From assembly GCF_030440425.1 (NCBI RefSeq), contig NZ_CP098023.1:3284501-3348500 (forward strand): DNA of 64,000 nt, written 5' to 3'. Origin of the DNA: Microbulbifer sp. MI-G. GTDB lineage: Bacteria; Pseudomonadota; Gammaproteobacteria; Pseudomonadales; Cellvibrionaceae. Positions within the stretch are counted from its first letter, which is position 1; every line of letters begins with the position of its first letter. A model generated the notes under the pieces. It saw only the letters and a list, made by a program, of their open reading frames with translations, had not been told where the DNA came from and did no database searches. Positions 63,895 through 64,000 of this stretch are shown piece after piece. Made by a program: the position numbers and the translations under genes.

Positions 63895-64000
63895 CTATTC
63901 ACCTTCCAAATAGTTCGCACCACCCCCCTGCTCCGCCGCCCGGTCTCCGGGATTGCGCAACGGGCAACTGTCCATAGAGAGGCAACCACAACCGATACAG
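63895..64000 (-). CDS. soxR: SoxR-type redox regulator, C-terminal part
   Basis: The minus strand from the window edge reads [19 protein letters not shown], ending in NYLEGE and TAG at 63895-63897. The C-x2-C-x-C-x5-C cluster ligand pattern followed by PLRNP is specific to SoxR, the MerR-family sensor with a [2Fe-2S] cluster for superoxide and redox-cycling compounds. Only the last 35 codons are in the window. Confidence 0.88.
   Translation of the reverse strand, partial: CIGCGCLSMDSCPLRNPGDRAAEQGGGANYLEGE

Overview
The window looks like a stretch of gammaproteobacterial chromosome, probably a marine Cellvibrionales-type organism such as Microbulbifer. That placement is inferred from gltX, fused pntA plus pntB, an assimilatory nitrate operon, S41 lipoproteins and a soxR-type protein; no rRNA is present to confirm it. 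It has two halves. Positions 1 to about 44,500 are AT-richer, repeat-laden accessory DNA full of broken genes. Positions 44,517 to 64,000 are ordinary core genome.

Accessory half. The island sits against the 3' end of tRNA-Ala(GGC) (44517-44592, minus strand). A lambda-type integrase (40659-41861) with an excisionase-like protein lies near it. A decayed copy of the tRNA 3' end plus the adjoining island flank lies at 18948-19065, and two decayed integrase 3' ends lie just left of it (17490-17810 and 18780-18890). The simplest reading is that related elements inserted one after another at the same tRNA: a younger island of about 25 kb (about 19.07-44.5 kb) beside an older, eroded one to its left. 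Both carry the same modules: a phage-type M15 peptidase (one intact, four decayed), a pair of small membrane proteins (two copies of the pair) and a Q-like antiterminator (one intact, one cut by an IS).

Three regulatory or recombination patterns recur. (1) A repeat of about 70-150 bp with sigma70-like -35 and -10 boxes lies just upstream of cassette-like genes at eight places, usually after a terminator. (2) A promoter-hairpin-terminator module follows both Q-like genes, next to a perfect LexA-type palindrome, and recurs upstream of other minus-strand genes; it resembles the late promoter and leader of lambdoid phages. (3) Two integron attC sites separate cassette genes at 31-33 kb, with no integron integrase in the window.

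Cargo includes a two-gene cytosolic plus four-helix membrane pair resembling RexAB in layout (12319-13883), a nucleoid-associated NdpA-like plus membrane protein pair between integrase and tRNA (41866-44178), a peptide with a double-glycine leader (36008-36259), an Imm35-type immunity protein, a secreted bulb-lectin protein, a GFA enzyme, an LMW phosphatase, SDR, PhoX, SurE, UspA, thioesterase and several lipoproteins. Two kinds of IS3-family element are present, one of them nested.

Core half. After gltX come a GlpD-like oxidoreductase, lipoproteins including an S41 protease, pntB-pntA (minus strand), the nitrate assimilation operon (MFS transporter, nirB, nirD, nasA), a VOC protein, a dienelactone hydrolase, and the C-terminus of a SoxR-type regulator at the right edge.
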